64,000 nucleotides of DNA, taken from positions 62,001 to 126,000 of the forward strand of contig NZ_LMLA01000011.1 of NCBI RefSeq assembly GCF_001421765.1, given 5' to 3'. Under the pieces are notes generated by a model. That model was given only the letters and a program-made list of their open reading frames with translations. It did not search any database and was not told the DNA's origin. The position numbers and the translations under genes are program-made. Source of the DNA: Sphingomonas sp. Leaf32 (GTDB lineage: Bacteria; Pseudomonadota; Alphaproteobacteria; Sphingomonadales; Sphingomonadaceae). Of the stretch, positions 10,301-20,085 are shown piece by piece (the first letter of the stretch is position 1; each line of letters opens with the position of its first letter).

Positions 10301-10735
10301 TTCATCGATGCCAAGACGACGCCGCCCGCCAATGGCGTGGACAGCGACGGCGACGGCGTGCCGGACGACGTGACCACCGTGTTCCGCTGGGGCGTCGACG
10401 ACCTGCTGGGCCAGTCGAAGCACATCGCCAACGCGGTCGCGATCTATCAGGACAAGATCGTCGAAGCCCGTCTCGCCTATAATTGGCGGTCGGAATATCT
10501 GACGACCTATCGCGACTATGTGACCGGCAACCCGATCTACAATTCGGCGGCCGGCTTCCTCGACGCCTCGCTGAAGTTCAACATCAACAACCTCCAGCTA
10601 CGCGGATCGATCGCCAACATCCTCGACACCAAGAGCAAGGCGCGGTCCTACATCGATGCGAGCGGCCAGATGTATGATCGGTTCAGCTTCCTGAACGATC
10701 GTCGCATCGTGGTCGGCCTGCTGTTCCGCATCTAA
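7394..10735 (+). CDS. TonB-dependent outer-membrane receptor
   Basis: 1113 aa. It imports a scarce ligand across the outer membrane using TonB energy. Residues 1-35 form a signal peptide ending IASAQ. A TonB box (TEIVVTG) follows, then the plug domain with SDIATLPDLSVAEAIGRIPG, then a long beta-barrel ending VVGLLFRI, in which the usual terminal aromatic residue is replaced by Ile. Size and plug wording match the Xanthomonas/Caulobacter receptor subfamily, often used for oligosaccharides. The start is the ATG at 7394, with AGGGAGGGG upstream and a proper signal peptide; an upstream in-frame start at 7283 has neither. It is divergent from the halogenase array and followed by a strong terminator. 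Confidence 0.93.
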   Translation: MRTHGFRVRSRSAKCLLMATSALTLALTPSIASAQSAATDPEGEPAVTSQGPQTTTDTEIVVTGIRAALESAKETKRKASTFVDSITASDIATLPDLSVAEAIGRIPGVTISRFPTGGASPDFPSPEGRGNLVRGLGFVRSEFNGRDAFSANGGRSLDFSSIPPELVGGVDVYKNQSADLIEGGIGGSINLRTLEPFDSRKDLFVVAVDGTYSDLRKKWSPQASITAGKRWNTGIGEFGILGSYSRSRLDSRIHGWQQNAPMPRVLNGNGNVPETSFTGANKVNEFTGVDPSRIIGTTPGFQLRTNDVDRERISYYLAAQWKSDGIQVTGKYIRAENKINSTERTFEWFPEHDTGTTAGIQDLVLDKNWGSAGTPMCSGPGGFPSNPGDCERLIPVRGGLMESGYVTNNADSWTGARGSPVGSLGIGKIEEATTEDFSLNVKWNATDRLFITLDGQYTKADARQRSIWGGMNTYLNWKIRHDLDNPSIQFLIDPQHRFNPNQTRFTGDRAATATTAGVFIPTPTSTADFNGSSWQFAADQFQVGTGDLKAFRGDLAYDVSGGEGLASWFDSVKFGARYSERSQVNSEMALNWGSIAPAWDGRGGFAVAGTFQNPSKGFEAVDFSNFFRGGVVQGANNSFVFVNQDLLSSYANFRNYLNSEPQLANANYNWVPRGTSDGSRFGNPIFRPEDTSNIMEKTRNAYVRVDFKHEFDNEMSVDGNVGVRYVRTDLDSSGFQAFRPFVADIQTAAVTNGIRTRTDDAESRDDPRDFLPQTVAYAAQNAIPRTLKLQDEHWLPSVNIKWNLNREMLFRAAYSKGLSRPNVQDLRASQEYVPTVNRIAFPQITDRNDPLFGIDRGAQNITTGEIRVSRGNPFLKPTTADSFDLSYEWYFKGGYLSVAGFYKDLRNIISNGDLPLGSVTLDGRQVPIIYNGPVNQAKAKVKGIEIGYQQFFDFLPGPLKHLGFQGNYTFIDAKTTPPANGVDSDGDGVPDDVTTVFRWGVDDLLGQSKHIANAVAIYQDKIVEARLAYNWRSEYLTTYRDYVTGNPIYNSAAGFLDASLKFNINNLQLRGSIANILDTKSKARSYIDASGQMYDRFSFLNDRRIVVGLLFRI

Positions 10736-10753
10736 CCCCGGAGCGGAACGACT

Positions 10754-10790
10754 GGGGAGGTGCCTTGCGGCGCCTCCCCGATTTGTTTGG
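10754..10790 (+). terminator. Rho-independent terminator of the TonB receptor gene
   Basis: An 11-bp stem (GGGGAGGTGCC / GGCGCCTCCCC, one G-U pair) with a TTGC loop is followed by the T-rich ATTTGTTT. It lies 18 bp after the receptor stop codon. Confidence 0.85.
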
Positions 10791-10849
10791 GGGGGGGCGG
10801 AGCGGTCGGCCGCCAAGGCTCTTCGCCTGCCCTCTCTTAACTCGCGCAA

Positions 10850-10959
10850 CCGTTCGTGCTGAGTAGGGGCTGAGCTTGTCGAAGACCCGTATCGAAGCAC
10901 CTGTGGCAATCCTTCGATACGCCATTTCGACAGGCTCAATGGCTACTCAGGACGAACGG
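10850..10959. repeat. 110-bp palindromic repeat, copy A
   Basis: Begins CCGTTCGTGCTGAGTAG and ends CTACTCAGGACGAACGG; the two arms (about 45 bp) are near-perfect inverted copies with GTATCGAAG/CTTCGATAC near the centre. It sits between the convergent TonB receptor and dnaB genes. Other copies are at 38576, 41869 and 56992, with a decayed one at 63122. Confidence 0.9.
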
Positions 10960-11003
10960 ACTCGGGACGTATCCGTTACGGGGGGACGCGATCTGGACGC
11001 CCC

Positions 11004-12515
11004 CTATTCCTCCAGCCCGCTGAACCCGCCGCCGGCATAGTCGCTGAACTTGGTGATGTGCGGTTCGAACTTCAGCGTGACCTTGCCCGTGGCGCCGTGG
11101 CGCTGCTTGGCGATGATGAGTTCGGCGAGGCCGTACACCCGCTCCATGTCCATCGCCCATTTCGCATGGTCTTCGAACACCTTCGCATCGTCGCCGTCGC
11201 GCGGGCGTTTCGGCTCCTTGGCCGCGACGTAATAATCCTCGCGGTACACGAACCACACCATGTCGGCGTCCTGCTCGATCGAGCCGGATTCGCGAAGGTC
11301 GGACAGCTGCGGCCTTTTGTCCTCGCGCTGTTCGACCGCGCGGCTGAGCTGCGACAGCGCCATCACCGGGACGCCAATGTCCTTCGCCAGTGTCTTCAAT
11401 CCACGCGAAATCTCCGAGATTTCCTGCACGCGGTTGTCGCTGCCCTTGCCCGATCCCTGCAGCAGCTGAAGATAGTCGACGACGACCAGCCCCAATTCGC
11501 CGTCCAGCTTGCGCTGCAGCCGGCGGACGCGGGTGTGCAGGCCGGAAATGGAGAGGCCGGCCGTATCGTCGATATAAAGCGGCAGTTGTTCCAGGTCGGC
11601 GGCGGCGTTGGCGAGGCGGGTGAAGTCCTCCTTGCGGATCTTGCCCATGCGCAGCGCTTCGGAACTGATCGCCGCCTGCTCCGCCATGATACGCGTGGCG
11701 AGCTGGTCGGCGGACATTTCCAGCGAAAAGAACGCGACCTTCGCGCCGACCGACTTGCCCTTTTCCATGCCCGCGCGCTGGTCGTCCATGTAGCGCTGCG
11801 CGGCGTTGAACGCGATGTTGGTGGCAAGCGAGGTCTTGCCCATGCCGGGACGCCCGGCGAGGATAATGAGATCGCTATGATGCATACCGCCGATCCGGCC
11901 GTTGACCGAATCGAGGCCGGTGGTGACACCCGACAGGCCGCCGCCCGAATTCATCGCGCGTTCGGCCATGCGCACCGCCATCGTCGTCGCCTGCGCGAAC
12001 GACTTGACCGCATTGGCCGTCGTTCCTTCCGCCGCGACCTTGAACAGCGCCTCCTCGGCCGCCTCGATCTGCTTCTTGGGGTCGACCTCGGTCGAGGTGT
12101 CGGTGGCGTTTTCCACCAACGTCCGCCCGACCGTGATGAGCGCGCGCAACTGGGCGAGGTCGTAGATCTGCTGCGCGAACTGGCGCGCGCCGATCAGGCT
12201 GGCGTTGCTGCCGGTGATCTCGACCAGATATTGCGTGCCGCCACGTCCCGCCAGCAGCTCGTCGCCATCGAACATCGGGCGCAGCGTCACGGGGCTGGCG
12301 ATCATGCCGGTGCGGCGCACGTCGCGGATGCGCTCGAAGATGCGCGCATGGGCGGGGTCGTAGAAATGTTCGATGTCCAGCCGCTCGACCATGTCGTCGG
12401 CCAGGCCGTTGTCGATCAGCATCGCGCCGAGCAGCGCGGCCTCCGCATCGACATTGTGTGGCACGCGCGGGGGTTGCGGGGGAGTGCCCCCGCCGATGCT
12501 GTGAACAGTCGCCAT
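11004..12515 (-). CDS. dnaB: Replicative DNA helicase DnaB
   Basis: 503 aa, the hexameric helicase that unwinds DNA at the replication fork. The N-terminal domain starts near VPHNVDAEAALLGAML; Walker A is GRPGMGKTS (221-229); the Walker B region is LVVVDYLQLL, followed by the DnaB signature with SQLSRAVEQREDKRPQLSDL. The end, KVTLKFEPHITKFSDY, is typical of the family. I chose the ATG at 12515, which follows ACAGGGGGAT; a much longer upstream frame has no relation to DnaB. It is divergent from the UPF0262 gene and monocistronic as far as can be seen. Confidence 0.97.
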   Translation of the reverse strand: MATVHSIGGGTPPQPPRVPHNVDAEAALLGAMLIDNGLADDMVERLDIEHFYDPAHARIFERIRDVRRTGMIASPVTLRPMFDGDELLAGRGGTQYLVEITGSNASLIGARQFAQQIYDLAQLRALITVGRTLVENATDTSTEVDPKKQIEAAEEALFKVAAEGTTANAVKSFAQATTMAVRMAERAMNSGGGLSGVTTGLDSVNGRIGGMHHSDLIILAGRPGMGKTSLATNIAFNAAQRYMDDQRAGMEKGKSVGAKVAFFSLEMSADQLATRIMAEQAAISSEALRMGKIRKEDFTRLANAAADLEQLPLYIDDTAGLSISGLHTRVRRLQRKLDGELGLVVVDYLQLLQGSGKGSDNRVQEISEISRGLKTLAKDIGVPVMALSQLSRAVEQREDKRPQLSDLRESGSIEQDADMVWFVYREDYYVAAKEPKRPRDGDDAKVFEDHAKWAMDMERVYGLAELIIAKQRHGATGKVTLKFEPHITKFSDYAGGGFSGLEE

Positions 12516-12605
12516 ATCCCCCTGTCCCACCGCCACCGCCGCTTCACAAGGACCTTGCGTCGAAATGGGCTGTGGAAACCGTCGACAACTCGCTAAGTGC
12601 CGCGA

Positions 12606-13088
12606 ATGGCCGACCTGCGGATCATTGACGTTACACTGGACGAGCGCACGATCCTGTGGCGCAGCGCCGATATCGAGCAGGAACGCCGTATCGCGATCTT
12701 CGACCTGCTGGAAGCGAATCACTTCGCCCCGCAGCGCGAGACGCCCGACCATTATGCCGGCCCGTACCGCATCGCGCTGTCGGTGCCCGAGGGGCGGCTG
12801 GCGATCGATATCTCGCGCGAGGACGGGACGCTGGTCGAAACGCTGGTGCTGGGCATGGCGCGCCTGCGCCGCCCGATCCGCGACTATTTCGCGATCTGCG
12901 ACAGCTATTACAAAGCCATCCGCCAAGCGACCCCGCATGAGATCGAGACGATCGACATGGCCAGGCGCGGCATCCACAACGACGCGGCGGAGGCATTGCG
13001 CGAACGCCTGGACGGCAAGGTCGCGATCGATTTCGACACCGCCCGCCGGCTGTTCACCCTCATCTGCGTGCTGCATATCAAGGGATGA
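12606..13088 (+). CDS. UPF0262 family protein
   Basis: 160 aa. It matches the alphaproteobacterial UPF0262 family from its opening LRIIDVTLDERTI to its end, [12 protein letters not shown]. The function is unknown. The ATG at 12606 fits the family's short N-terminus better than the GTG at 12597. It is the first gene of a tight run (UPF0262, GH25-like, cdd, dcd) in which each stop overlaps the next start as ATGA, so the products are probably made together. Confidence 0.88.
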   Translation: MADLRIIDVTLDERTILWRSADIEQERRIAIFDLLEANHFAPQRETPDHYAGPYRIALSVPEGRLAIDISREDGTLVETLVLGMARLRRPIRDYFAICDSYYKAIRQATPHEIETIDMARRGIHNDAAEALRERLDGKVAIDFDTARRLFTLICVLHIKG

Positions 13089-13756
13089 TGCGCGATCGAC
13101 TGATCCTGGGCGCGGTGGCGGTGCTGGCGATCGCGACGGTCGTGCTCTGGCGCTGGTCGATCGGCTGGCATCCCGGCGCCGGACGATTTCCGGTGCAGGG
13201 ACTGACCGTCGCGGCCAGCGACGGTGCGGTCGACTGGGGGATGCTGCGCGCACGCGGCGCGGATTTCGCCTTCGTCACCGCGTCGAACGGCACGACCCGC
13301 GATTCCGCGTTCGAAGGCAACTGGAACGGCGCGCATAACGCAGGGCTGCGCCACGGCGCGCTGCACGTCTTTTCGCTGTGCGAGCCGACCGCCGATCAGG
13401 TCACCGCCTATCTCACCACCGTGCCGCGCGCCGCCGACGCGCTGCCCGCCGCCCTCGCGCTCGACTTCACCAATGGCTGCGATGCGCGGCCGACGCGGGC
13501 GCAGGTGCTGACCGCCATTCGCGGGTTCCTGGCGCCGGCGGAATATCATGACGGGCGGCCGATGATGCTGCGCATCTCCCCCGCGTTCGAGGACGAATAT
13601 CGGGTGAGCGAGGCGATCGTCCGCCCGCTCTGGGCGACGCGGCGCTTCTTCGAACCCGACTATCTGGCGCGGCCGTGGCGGATGTGGCAGGCGAACCCGG
13701 CGCGCAACGTCGATGGCGTCGCCAACCCTGTCGCGTGGAGTGTAGCCGCCCAATGA
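13085..13756 (+). CDS. GH25 lysozyme-like protein with altered catalytic residues
   Basis: 223 aa, with one N-terminal membrane segment (about 7-24) and then a GH25 fold signature: [38 protein letters not shown] and LALDF. GH25 muramidases normally open with GxDVS, whose Asp is catalytic, and carry a later DxE. Here these read GLTVA (T41 for Asp) and DFT (T129 for Glu; D127 kept). It may therefore bind peptidoglycan without cutting it. It overlaps the genes before and after as ATGA. Fold assignment is fairly sure; activity is doubtful. Confidence 0.75.
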   Translation: MMRDRLILGAVAVLAIATVVLWRWSIGWHPGAGRFPVQGLTVAASDGAVDWGMLRARGADFAFVTASNGTTRDSAFEGNWNGAHNAGLRHGALHVFSLCEPTADQVTAYLTTVPRAADALPAALALDFTNGCDARPTRAQVLTAIRGFLAPAEYHDGRPMMLRISPAFEDEYRVSEAIVRPLWATRRFFEPDYLARPWRMWQANPARNVDGVANPVAWSVAAQ

Positions 13757-14196
13757 CCGAACCCGCCCAGTTGATCGAGGCGGCCCGCGCCGCCGCCGCC
13801 CACGCGCACGCGCCCTATTCGCGCTTTGCGGTGGGGGCGGCGCTGCTGCTGACCGACGGGTCGATCGTCACCGGCACCAATTTCGAAAATGCCAGCTATG
13901 GCCTTTCGCTCTGCGCCGAAACGGTCGCGACCGCGACGGCGAGTGGGGCGGGCAAGCTGGACCAGATCGTCGCGGTCGGCATCGTCGGCGGACGCATGGG
14001 CGAAGCGGACGTCGATCCAATCCGTCCGTGCGGTCGTTGCCGGCAGGTGCTGAACGAAGCGGCGCAGATGGGCGGGCGCGATCTGGCGATTTACTGCTCG
14101 GGCCTGGGCGGTGGCGAAATCGAGACGCATCGGCTGTCCGATCTGTTGCCGCACGCCTTCGGTCCGGGCGACCTTGGAATTGGGGGAACCAAATGA
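13753..14196 (+). CDS. cdd: Cytidine deaminase
   Basis: 147 aa; deaminates (deoxy)cytidine to (deoxy)uridine in pyrimidine salvage. Visible are the zinc-site and catalytic block [17 protein letters not shown] (one Cys ligand, catalytic Glu) and PCGRCRQVL (two Cys ligands), the three-cysteine pattern of the small tetrameric enzymes. The ATG at 13753 overlaps the preceding stop (ATGA); an upstream in-frame extension runs back into the GH25-like gene and is not needed. Followed with overlap by dcd. Confidence 0.95.
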   Translation: MTEPAQLIEAARAAAAHAHAPYSRFAVGAALLLTDGSIVTGTNFENASYGLSLCAETVATATASGAGKLDQIVAVGIVGGRMGEADVDPIRPCGRCRQVLNEAAQMGGRDLAIYCSGLGGGEIETHRLSDLLPHAFGPGDLGIGGTK

Positions 14197-14747
14197 GCAT
14201 CCTGTCGGACCACTGGATTCGCGAAACCGCACTGGCGACGGGGATGATCGAACCCTTCGTCGAATCGCAACGGCGCGAGGGCTGCATCAGCTACGGCCTG
14301 TCGTCCTATGGCTATGACGCGCGGGTGTCGGACGAGTTCAAGATCTTCACCAACGTCGATTCGGCGGTGGTCGATCCGAAGGACTTCGCCCAGAACAGCT
14401 TCGTCGACCGCAAGACCGACGTCTGCATCATCCCGCCCAACAGCTTCGCGCTGGCCCGCACCGTCGAATATTTCCGTGTTCCCCGCGACGTGCTGGTCAT
14501 CTGCCTCGGCAAGTCGACCTATGCCCGGTGCGGCATCATCGTGAACGTGACCCCGCTGGAGCCGGAATGGGAAGGCCATGTCACGCTGGAGTTTTCCAAC
14601 ACGACGCCGCTGCCCGCGAAAATCTACGCCAATGAAGGCGCGTGCCAGTTCCTGTTCCTGAAGGGCGACCAGCCCTGCGGCACCAGCTATGCCGACCGCG
14701 CCGGCAAATATATGGGCCAGCGCGGGGTGACGCTGCCCCGCCTCTGA
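14193..14747 (+). CDS. dcd: dCTP deaminase
   Basis: 184 aa, close to the usual length. Converts dCTP to dUTP, feeding dTMP synthesis. The family blocks [36 protein letters not shown] and HVTLEFSNT (with the catalytic Glu) are present, ending [13 protein letters not shown]. The start ATG overlaps the cdd stop (ATGA) with GGGGGAA upstream. Together with cdd this forms a pyrimidine deamination pair. Confidence 0.97.
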   Translation: MSILSDHWIRETALATGMIEPFVESQRREGCISYGLSSYGYDARVSDEFKIFTNVDSAVVDPKDFAQNSFVDRKTDVCIIPPNSFALARTVEYFRVPRDVLVICLGKSTYARCGIIVNVTPLEPEWEGHVTLEFSNTTPLPAKIYANEGACQFLFLKGDQPCGTSYADRAGKYMGQRGVTLPRL

Positions 14748-14749
14748 CG

Positions 14750-14971
14750 GTGATCGGGCGCAACTGGACCGGGCGCAGCGCGGCGATAAGATCGGCGGCG
14801 CTGCTGCCGATCCTCGCGCTGTTCGCGCCGAAGCTGCCTTTGCCCTGGGCATTCGGCATCGGCGGCGCCCTGATCGCGTGGTTCGCGTTCGTGTCCGCCC
14901 GCGTCGCGATCAACGATCACCGCGCGGCGTCGGAGAACCCGCCGTTCCGCCCGTTCCGCCGCTCGCGATAG
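14750..14971 (+). CDS. Small membrane protein, unknown
   Basis: 73 aa from a GTG two bases after the dcd stop. It holds two likely membrane helices (SAALLPILALFA and WAFGIGGALIAWFAFV) followed by a basic tail. No family recognised. Its last 55 bp overlap the 3' end of convergent comEC. Position right behind dcd and membrane-like composition support it; there is no clear ribosome site. Confidence 0.5.
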   Translation: MIGRNWTGRSAAIRSAALLPILALFAPKLPLPWAFGIGGALIAWFAFVSARVAINDHRAASENPPFRPFRRSR

Positions 14972-17112
14972 GCGGCACGCGGCGGAGCGACCGTCTGCGG
15001 CACCTCCCACGGATGCTGCCCGCCGCTGCGCACCGTCGTCACCCGCCCGGTTGATAGCGTCACCGCCACCCCGCCGGTCCGCGCCAGCACCGCCCGGTCG
15101 AGCTTCAGCCAGCGCGGGCGGCATTTCGCCGGCAACCGCCGCTCGCTGACGACGATATCGGCGCGCGCACAGGCGGCGATGAGGTCAGCCCACGGCACCG
15201 CATAGCCGCTGCGGGTGGCGAGGATCGTCCAGACCCGCCCGCCCGCCCTCCGCCGCGCGATGCACAGGTCGGGGCTGCACCGCGCATCCGGCTGTTCGGA
15301 CAGCGGCGGCAGTTCGCCGATCACGCCGCCACCCTCGCCCAGCGTCGAGCGAACATAGTCGCCCGCCCGGTCGCGCAGGATCGCCATGCCGCCGTCCCCG
15401 GTCGCCAGCGCCATGTGCCGCCCGTCGCCGGTCACCAGCAGGTCCGGCGCCGGTGTCGCCAGCGCCCAAAGCGCGCCCGCCACCAACGGCACCACGCCCC
15501 AGCGCCGCCACCTCGTCCGCCACAGCGCGATCCACAGCCCGCCCGCGACCATCAGCGCGAACGCCCCGTCGGGCATGGCGGGCAATGCCGCGACCGATCC
15601 CGGTGCTGACGCCACCCGATGCGCGATCCACAGCAGCAGCGCCAGCGACTGCTCGACCGCCCACCACGCCGGCGCGCCTAGGCCCGCCAAATCCAGCAAC
15701 AGCGCCAGCGCCTCCAGCGGCATGGTGACGAAGGTCGTCAGCGGGATCGCGACGATATTGGCCAACGCGCCGTACAGGCCGGCGGTATGGAAATGGTACA
15801 GCCCGATCGGCATCAACGCCGCCTCGACCGCGACCCCTGTCAGCAGCAGCGACCCGAGGCTGCGCCCCGCCTTGCGGATCATGCTTTCGTCCCGCGCCAG
15901 AAACCATCGCCGGATGCGCGGATGCTCGTGCAGCGCGACGATGGCGGTGACGGCGGCGAAGCTCAGCTGGAAGCTCGGGCCGGCCAGCGATTCGGGCAGG
16001 ACCAGCAGCACCAGCAACGCACCCGTCGCGATCATGCGCAGCGTGATCGCCTCGCGCCCCAGCGACAGCGCCGCCAGCACCAGCAGCGCCGCGATGCACG
16101 ACCGCACCGTCGGCACGTCCGCGCCCGACAGCCAGGTATAGAAGAGCGCGGCACAGGCCCCCGCCCCGGCCGCCACGACCGGCAACCGGACCCTGAGCGC
16201 CAGCGGCGGGAACAGCGCCAGCAGCTTGAGCACCAGCGTCATCGTCGCCACCACGACCGCCGTGACGTGCAGCCCGCTGATCGACAGCAGGTGCGCAAGG
16301 CCCGACCGCCGCATCGCCTCGGCATCCTCCTCGGCGATCGCGCCCCGGTCGCCGGTGACGAAGGCGGCGGCGATCCCGCCATTGCTGCCGCCCACCCGCG
16401 ACAGGATATGGTCGGTCAACCGGTCGCGTAACGCCGCATTGCCCGGATTGCCGGCGACGACGACCCGCACCGGGGCAAAGCCTCGCCCGGTCGCGCCCAG
16501 TCCCTGAAACCACGCCGCCCGCGCGAAATCATACGCGCCCGGCACGGCGGCGGTCGGCGGCGGCATCAGTCGTGCCCGAAGCGCGATGCGCGCCCCGGAA
16601 ACGACGCCGGCCGGCACATCCTTTTCGGACAGGTTGACGCGAATACGGGGCGGCAGCCCGGCTCCGGGATCGGGGCGCAGCGTCAATCGCACCGCTTCGC
16701 GCGCCGGCAGCGGCTCGACCCGCTCGACCACCCCCTCGAACGCCGCGACGACCGGCCGCGCCAGCACCGGCGCGGCGACGCGCTCGGCCCGCCACCACAC
16801 CAGCGCGCAGCCCAGCATCGCCAGCATTCCCGCCATCGCCACCGCCCGCGCGGTGCGTGTGCCCCATGGCAGCACGATGCCGGCCAGCGCGACCGACAGC
16901 GCCAGCAGGAGGAACGCGACCCACGCCCCCTGCCCCGGCAACAGGAACCATGCGGCGATTCCCGTACCCAGCGCGACCGGCATCCACAGCGGCAACTGCC
17001 CCCGCTCCGCCTCCGCCAATGCCTCCAAAGCTCCAAGGAACCGATGCGCCGGGCGCATGGTTTGAAGCGTGCCGGGCGTCATGCTAGGGGCGGTCGCGGC
17101 TGAATGGGCCAT
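14917..17112 (-). CDS. comEC: ComEC/Rec2-family DNA uptake channel protein
   Basis: About 731 aa. ComEC carries single-stranded DNA across the inner membrane during natural transformation. The N-terminal helices and soluble DUF4131 region (including [13 protein letters not shown]) are followed by the multi-helix Competence domain with FVTGDRGAI and [16 protein letters not shown], the hallmark of the family. A shortened, poorly conserved C-terminal part follows in place of a complete metallo-beta-lactamase domain. The start is uncertain: ATG at 17112, 17082 or 17058, none with a good ribosome site. It is divergent from gltX across a very short gap. Confidence 0.9.
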   Translation of the reverse strand: MAHSAATAPSMTPGTLQTMRPAHRFLGALEALAEAERGQLPLWMPVALGTGIAAWFLLPGQGAWVAFLLLALSVALAGIVLPWGTRTARAVAMAGMLAMLGCALVWWRAERVAAPVLARPVVAAFEGVVERVEPLPAREAVRLTLRPDPGAGLPPRIRVNLSEKDVPAGVVSGARIALRARLMPPPTAAVPGAYDFARAAWFQGLGATGRGFAPVRVVVAGNPGNAALRDRLTDHILSRVGGSNGGIAAAFVTGDRGAIAEEDAEAMRRSGLAHLLSISGLHVTAVVVATMTLVLKLLALFPPLALRVRLPVVAAGAGACAALFYTWLSGADVPTVRSCIAALLVLAALSLGREAITLRMIATGALLVLLVLPESLAGPSFQLSFAAVTAIVALHEHPRIRRWFLARDESMIRKAGRSLGSLLLTGVAVEAALMPIGLYHFHTAGLYGALANIVAIPLTTFVTMPLEALALLLDLAGLGAPAWWAVEQSLALLLWIAHRVASAPGSVAALPAMPDGAFALMVAGGLWIALWRTRWRRWGVVPLVAGALWALATPAPDLLVTGDGRHMALATGDGGMAILRDRAGDYVRSTLGEGGGVIGELPPLSEQPDARCSPDLCIARRRAGGRVWTILATRSGYAVPWADLIAACARADIVVSERRLPAKCRPRWLKLDRAVLARTGGVAVTLSTGRVTTVRSGGQHPWEVPQTVAPPRAAYRERRNGRNGGFSDAAR

Positions 17113-17144
17113 ATGTTTCACCCGATGTCTGGGGGTATCCGCGC

Positions 17145-18575
17145 TTGGGCGCAACCAATTCCGCGACGCCTGTCGTCACCCGTTTCGCGCCGTCCCCGAC
17201 GGGCTTTCTGCATATCGGCGGCGCGCGCACCGCGCTGTTCAACTGGCTCTATGCCCGCCGTCATGGCGGCCGGTTCCTGCTGCGGATCGAGGATACCGAT
17301 CGCGCGCGCTCGACCCAGCCGGCGATCGACGCGATCCTCGAGGGGATGCGCTGGCTCGGTCTCGACTGGGACGGTGATGCCGTTTTCCAGTTCGCCCGCG
17401 CCGACCGCCACGCTGCCGTGGCCCGCCAGTTGCTGGAGGCCGGCCACGCCTATCGCTGCTACGCGACGCCCGAAGAGTTGACGGCGCTGCGCGAGGAACA
17501 GCGCGCCGCCGGCAAGCCGATCCGCTATGACGGCCGCTGGCGCGACCGCCCGGCCGAGGACGCGCCGAAGGGCGCTCCCTTCGTCGTCCGGCTGAAGGCG
17601 CCGAAGGAAGGCTCGGTCACGATCTCCGATCAGGTGCAGGGCGATGTCACCGTCGCCAATGCCGAACTGGATGATTTCGTCCTGCTGCGCTCCGACGGGA
17701 CGCCGACCTACATGCTCGCGGTCGTCGTCGACGATCATGACATGGGCGTGACCCACGTCATTCGCGGCGACGATCACCTCAACAACGCCTTCCGCCAGCT
17801 TGCGCTGATCCGCGCGATGGACACGGTCGAGGGCGGCTGGCCCGATCCGGTCTATGCCCATGTCCCGCTGATCCACGGGGCCGACGGCGCCAAGCTGTCG
17901 AAGCGCCACGGCGCGCTGGGCGTCGAGGCCTATCGCGACGAACTGGGCGTGCTGCCCGAAGCGCTGAACAATTATCTGCTGCGCCTCGGCTGGGGGCATG
18001 GCGACGAGGAGATCATCAGCCGCGACCGCGCGACCGAGGTGTTCGACCTGGGCGGCGTGGGGCGTTCGCCGTCGCGGTTCGATACGAAGAAGCTGCTGAA
18101 CCTCAACGGCCACTATATCCGCGAGGCGGACGATGCGCGCCTGACCGATCTGGTCGCGGAGCGTCTGCCGGAGGGAATCGACCGCGATCTGCTGCAACGC
18201 GCAATGCCGGTGCTGAAGGTCCGCGCGGCCGACGTCAACGAACTGGCCGCCAACGCCGCCTTCTTCTTCCGCTCCCGCCCGCTGGCGATGGACGACGGCG
18301 CGACCGCGCTGCTGACGCCCGATGCCCGTGCGATTTTGTCGCAGTTGCACGACGCGCTTGACGCACTCGCAGCATGGGATACGGAGACGATCGAAGCTGC
18401 GGTACGCGAGGTGGCGGAGGCAGCGGGGTTGAAGCTGGGTGCCGCCGCGCAACCGCTTCGCGCCGCGCTGACGGGTTCGCGCACATCGCCGGGGATTTTC
18501 GACGTGCTGGCCCTGCTGGGCCGCGCCGAAAGCCTTGGCCGCATCGAAGACCAGATGGCCACACCGGCCGCATAA
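17145..18575 (+). CDS. gltX: Glutamate--tRNA ligase
   Basis: 476 aa. Charges tRNA with glutamate for protein synthesis. The N-terminus has [20 protein letters not shown] (HIGH-type motif HIGG) and the KMSKS-type motif is KLSKRHG, both needed for ATP use. The length is normal for the short bacterial form. The start appears to be TTG at 17145 with GGGGG nine bases upstream; no ATG or GTG fits the frame before the conserved motif. Followed by gltA after 18 bp. Confidence 0.96.
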   Translation: MGATNSATPVVTRFAPSPTGFLHIGGARTALFNWLYARRHGGRFLLRIEDTDRARSTQPAIDAILEGMRWLGLDWDGDAVFQFARADRHAAVARQLLEAGHAYRCYATPEELTALREEQRAAGKPIRYDGRWRDRPAEDAPKGAPFVVRLKAPKEGSVTISDQVQGDVTVANAELDDFVLLRSDGTPTYMLAVVVDDHDMGVTHVIRGDDHLNNAFRQLALIRAMDTVEGGWPDPVYAHVPLIHGADGAKLSKRHGALGVEAYRDELGVLPEALNNYLLRLGWGHGDEEIISRDRATEVFDLGGVGRSPSRFDTKKLLNLNGHYIREADDARLTDLVAERLPEGIDRDLLQRAMPVLKVRAADVNELAANAAFFFRSRPLAMDDGATALLTPDARAILSQLHDALDALAAWDTETIEAAVREVAEAAGLKLGAAAQPLRAALTGSRTSPGIFDVLALLGRAESLGRIEDQMATPAA

Positions 18576-18593
18576 CGTAACAGGAGACGCCGA

Positions 18594-19877
18594 ATGGCCG
18601 AAGACGCTAAGCTGCAAGTTGCGGGCAAAGACGTCCAATTTCCGGTACGGTCGGGCACCATCGGTCCCGACGTGATCGACATCCGCAAACTGTATGCGCA
18701 GACCGGCACCTTCACCTACGATCCGGGTTTCACCTCGACCGCCAGCTGCGATTCGGCGCTGACCTATATCGACGGTGACGAAGGCGTGCTGCTGCACCGC
18801 GGCTATCCGATCGGGCAGCTGGCCGAAGAGTCGAGCTTCATGGAAGTCGCCTATCTGCTGCTGAACGGCGAACTGCCGTCGGGCGACGAACTGACCAAGT
18901 TCACCGGCACGATCACGCGCCACACCATGCTGCACGAACAGCTGGCCGGCTTCTATCGCGGCTTCCGTCGCGACGCGCACCCGATGGCGGTGATGTGCGG
19001 CGTGGTCGGCGCGCTGTCGGCCTTCTATCACGATTCGACCGACATCACCGATCCGCACCAGCGCATGATCGCGTCGCACCGCCTGATCGCGAAGATGCCG
19101 ACGATCGCCGCCATGGCGTACAAGTACAGCGTGGGGCAGCCGTTCATTTATCCGAAGAACGACCTGAGCTACACCGGCAACTTCCTGCGCATGACCTTCG
19201 GCGTTCCGGCCGAGGAATATGAAGTGAACCCGGTCGTTGAAAAGGCGCTGGACCGCATCTTCATACTGCACGCCGACCACGAACAGAATGCGTCGACCTC
19301 GACCGTCCGTCTGGCAGGGTCCTCGGGTGCGAACCCGTTCGCGTGCATCGCGGCGGGCATCGCCTGCCTGTGGGGTCCGGCGCATGGCGGCGCGAACGAA
19401 GCCGCGCTCAACATGCTGCGCGAAATCGGCACGCCCGACCGTATTCCGGAATATATCGCCCGCGCCAAGAACAAGGACGATCCGTTCCGCCTGATGGGCT
19501 TCGGTCACCGCGTGTACAAGAATTACGACCCGCGCGCGACCGTGATGCAGAAGACCGTGCGCGAAGTGTTCGACTCGCTCGGCGTCAACGACCCCGTCTT
19601 CGAAACCGCGCTGCAGCTGGAGGAAATCGCGCTCAACGACGATTATTTCCGCGAGAAGAAGCTGTTCCCGAACGTCGACTTCTATTCGGGCGTCATCCTG
19701 TCGGCGATCGGCTTCCCGACCACCATGTTCACCGCGCTGTTCGCGCTCGCCCGCACCGTCGGCTGGGTCGCGCAGTGGAACGAGATGATTTCGGACCCCG
19801 AACAGAAGATCGGCCGTCCGCGTCAGCTCTACACCGGGCCGACGCAGCGCGATTACGTGGCCGTGGGCCAGCGCTGA
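18594..19877 (+). CDS. gltA: Citrate synthase
   Basis: 427 aa, the type II hexameric enzyme joining acetyl-CoA and oxaloacetate. Diagnostic blocks: [32 protein letters not shown] (catalytic His) and [15 protein letters not shown] (His and Arg of the active site). Start ATG with AGGAGA upstream. It lies behind gltX and runs into a 68-aa membrane protein gene (stop and start separated by one base), so these three are likely one transcript. Confidence 0.98.
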   Translation: MAEDAKLQVAGKDVQFPVRSGTIGPDVIDIRKLYAQTGTFTYDPGFTSTASCDSALTYIDGDEGVLLHRGYPIGQLAEESSFMEVAYLLLNGELPSGDELTKFTGTITRHTMLHEQLAGFYRGFRRDAHPMAVMCGVVGALSAFYHDSTDITDPHQRMIASHRLIAKMPTIAAMAYKYSVGQPFIYPKNDLSYTGNFLRMTFGVPAEEYEVNPVVEKALDRIFILHADHEQNASTSTVRLAGSSGANPFACIAAGIACLWGPAHGGANEAALNMLREIGTPDRIPEYIARAKNKDDPFRLMGFGHRVYKNYDPRATVMQKTVREVFDSLGVNDPVFETALQLEEIALNDDYFREKKLFPNVDFYSGVILSAIGFPTTMFTALFALARTVGWVAQWNEMISDPEQKIGRPRQLYTGPTQRDYVAVGQR

Positions 19878-19878
19878 G

Positions 19879-20085
19879 ATGCGGTTCGTCCGACGCACGC
19901 TGATGATCGTTGGCGCGATCCTCGCGTTCGTCGGGCTGTTCTGGCTGGGTCAGGGGATGGGGATCATCCGCTGGCCCGCCAGTTCGTTCATGATCGACCA
20001 GTATCTGTGGGTTGTCACCGGATCGGTCGTTGCGGCCCTCGGCCTGCTCCTGGTCCTGATCGCCCGCCGCCTGCCGCGACGCTGA
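19879..20085 (+). CDS. Small two-helix membrane protein, unknown
   Basis: 68 aa, with two membrane helices (about 7-27 and 43-63) separated by MIDQYLWV and a basic RRLPRR end. Starts one base after the gltA stop, so it is translationally coupled to gltA. I do not recognise a named family. Its link to citrate synthase may only be shared expression. Confidence 0.75.
   Translation: MRFVRRTLMIVGAILAFVGLFWLGQGMGIIRWPASSFMIDQYLWVVTGSVVAALGLLLVLIARRLPRR

Noticed and set aside
10981..11003. G-rich hairpin after dnaB as a terminator
   Set aside because: The stem needs a bulge and lacks a T run on the minus strand.
17118..19898. 926-aa minus-strand frame opposite gltX and gltA
   Set aside because: Composition is Arg/His/Asp-rich without domains, and the plus strand codes for two well-known enzymes.
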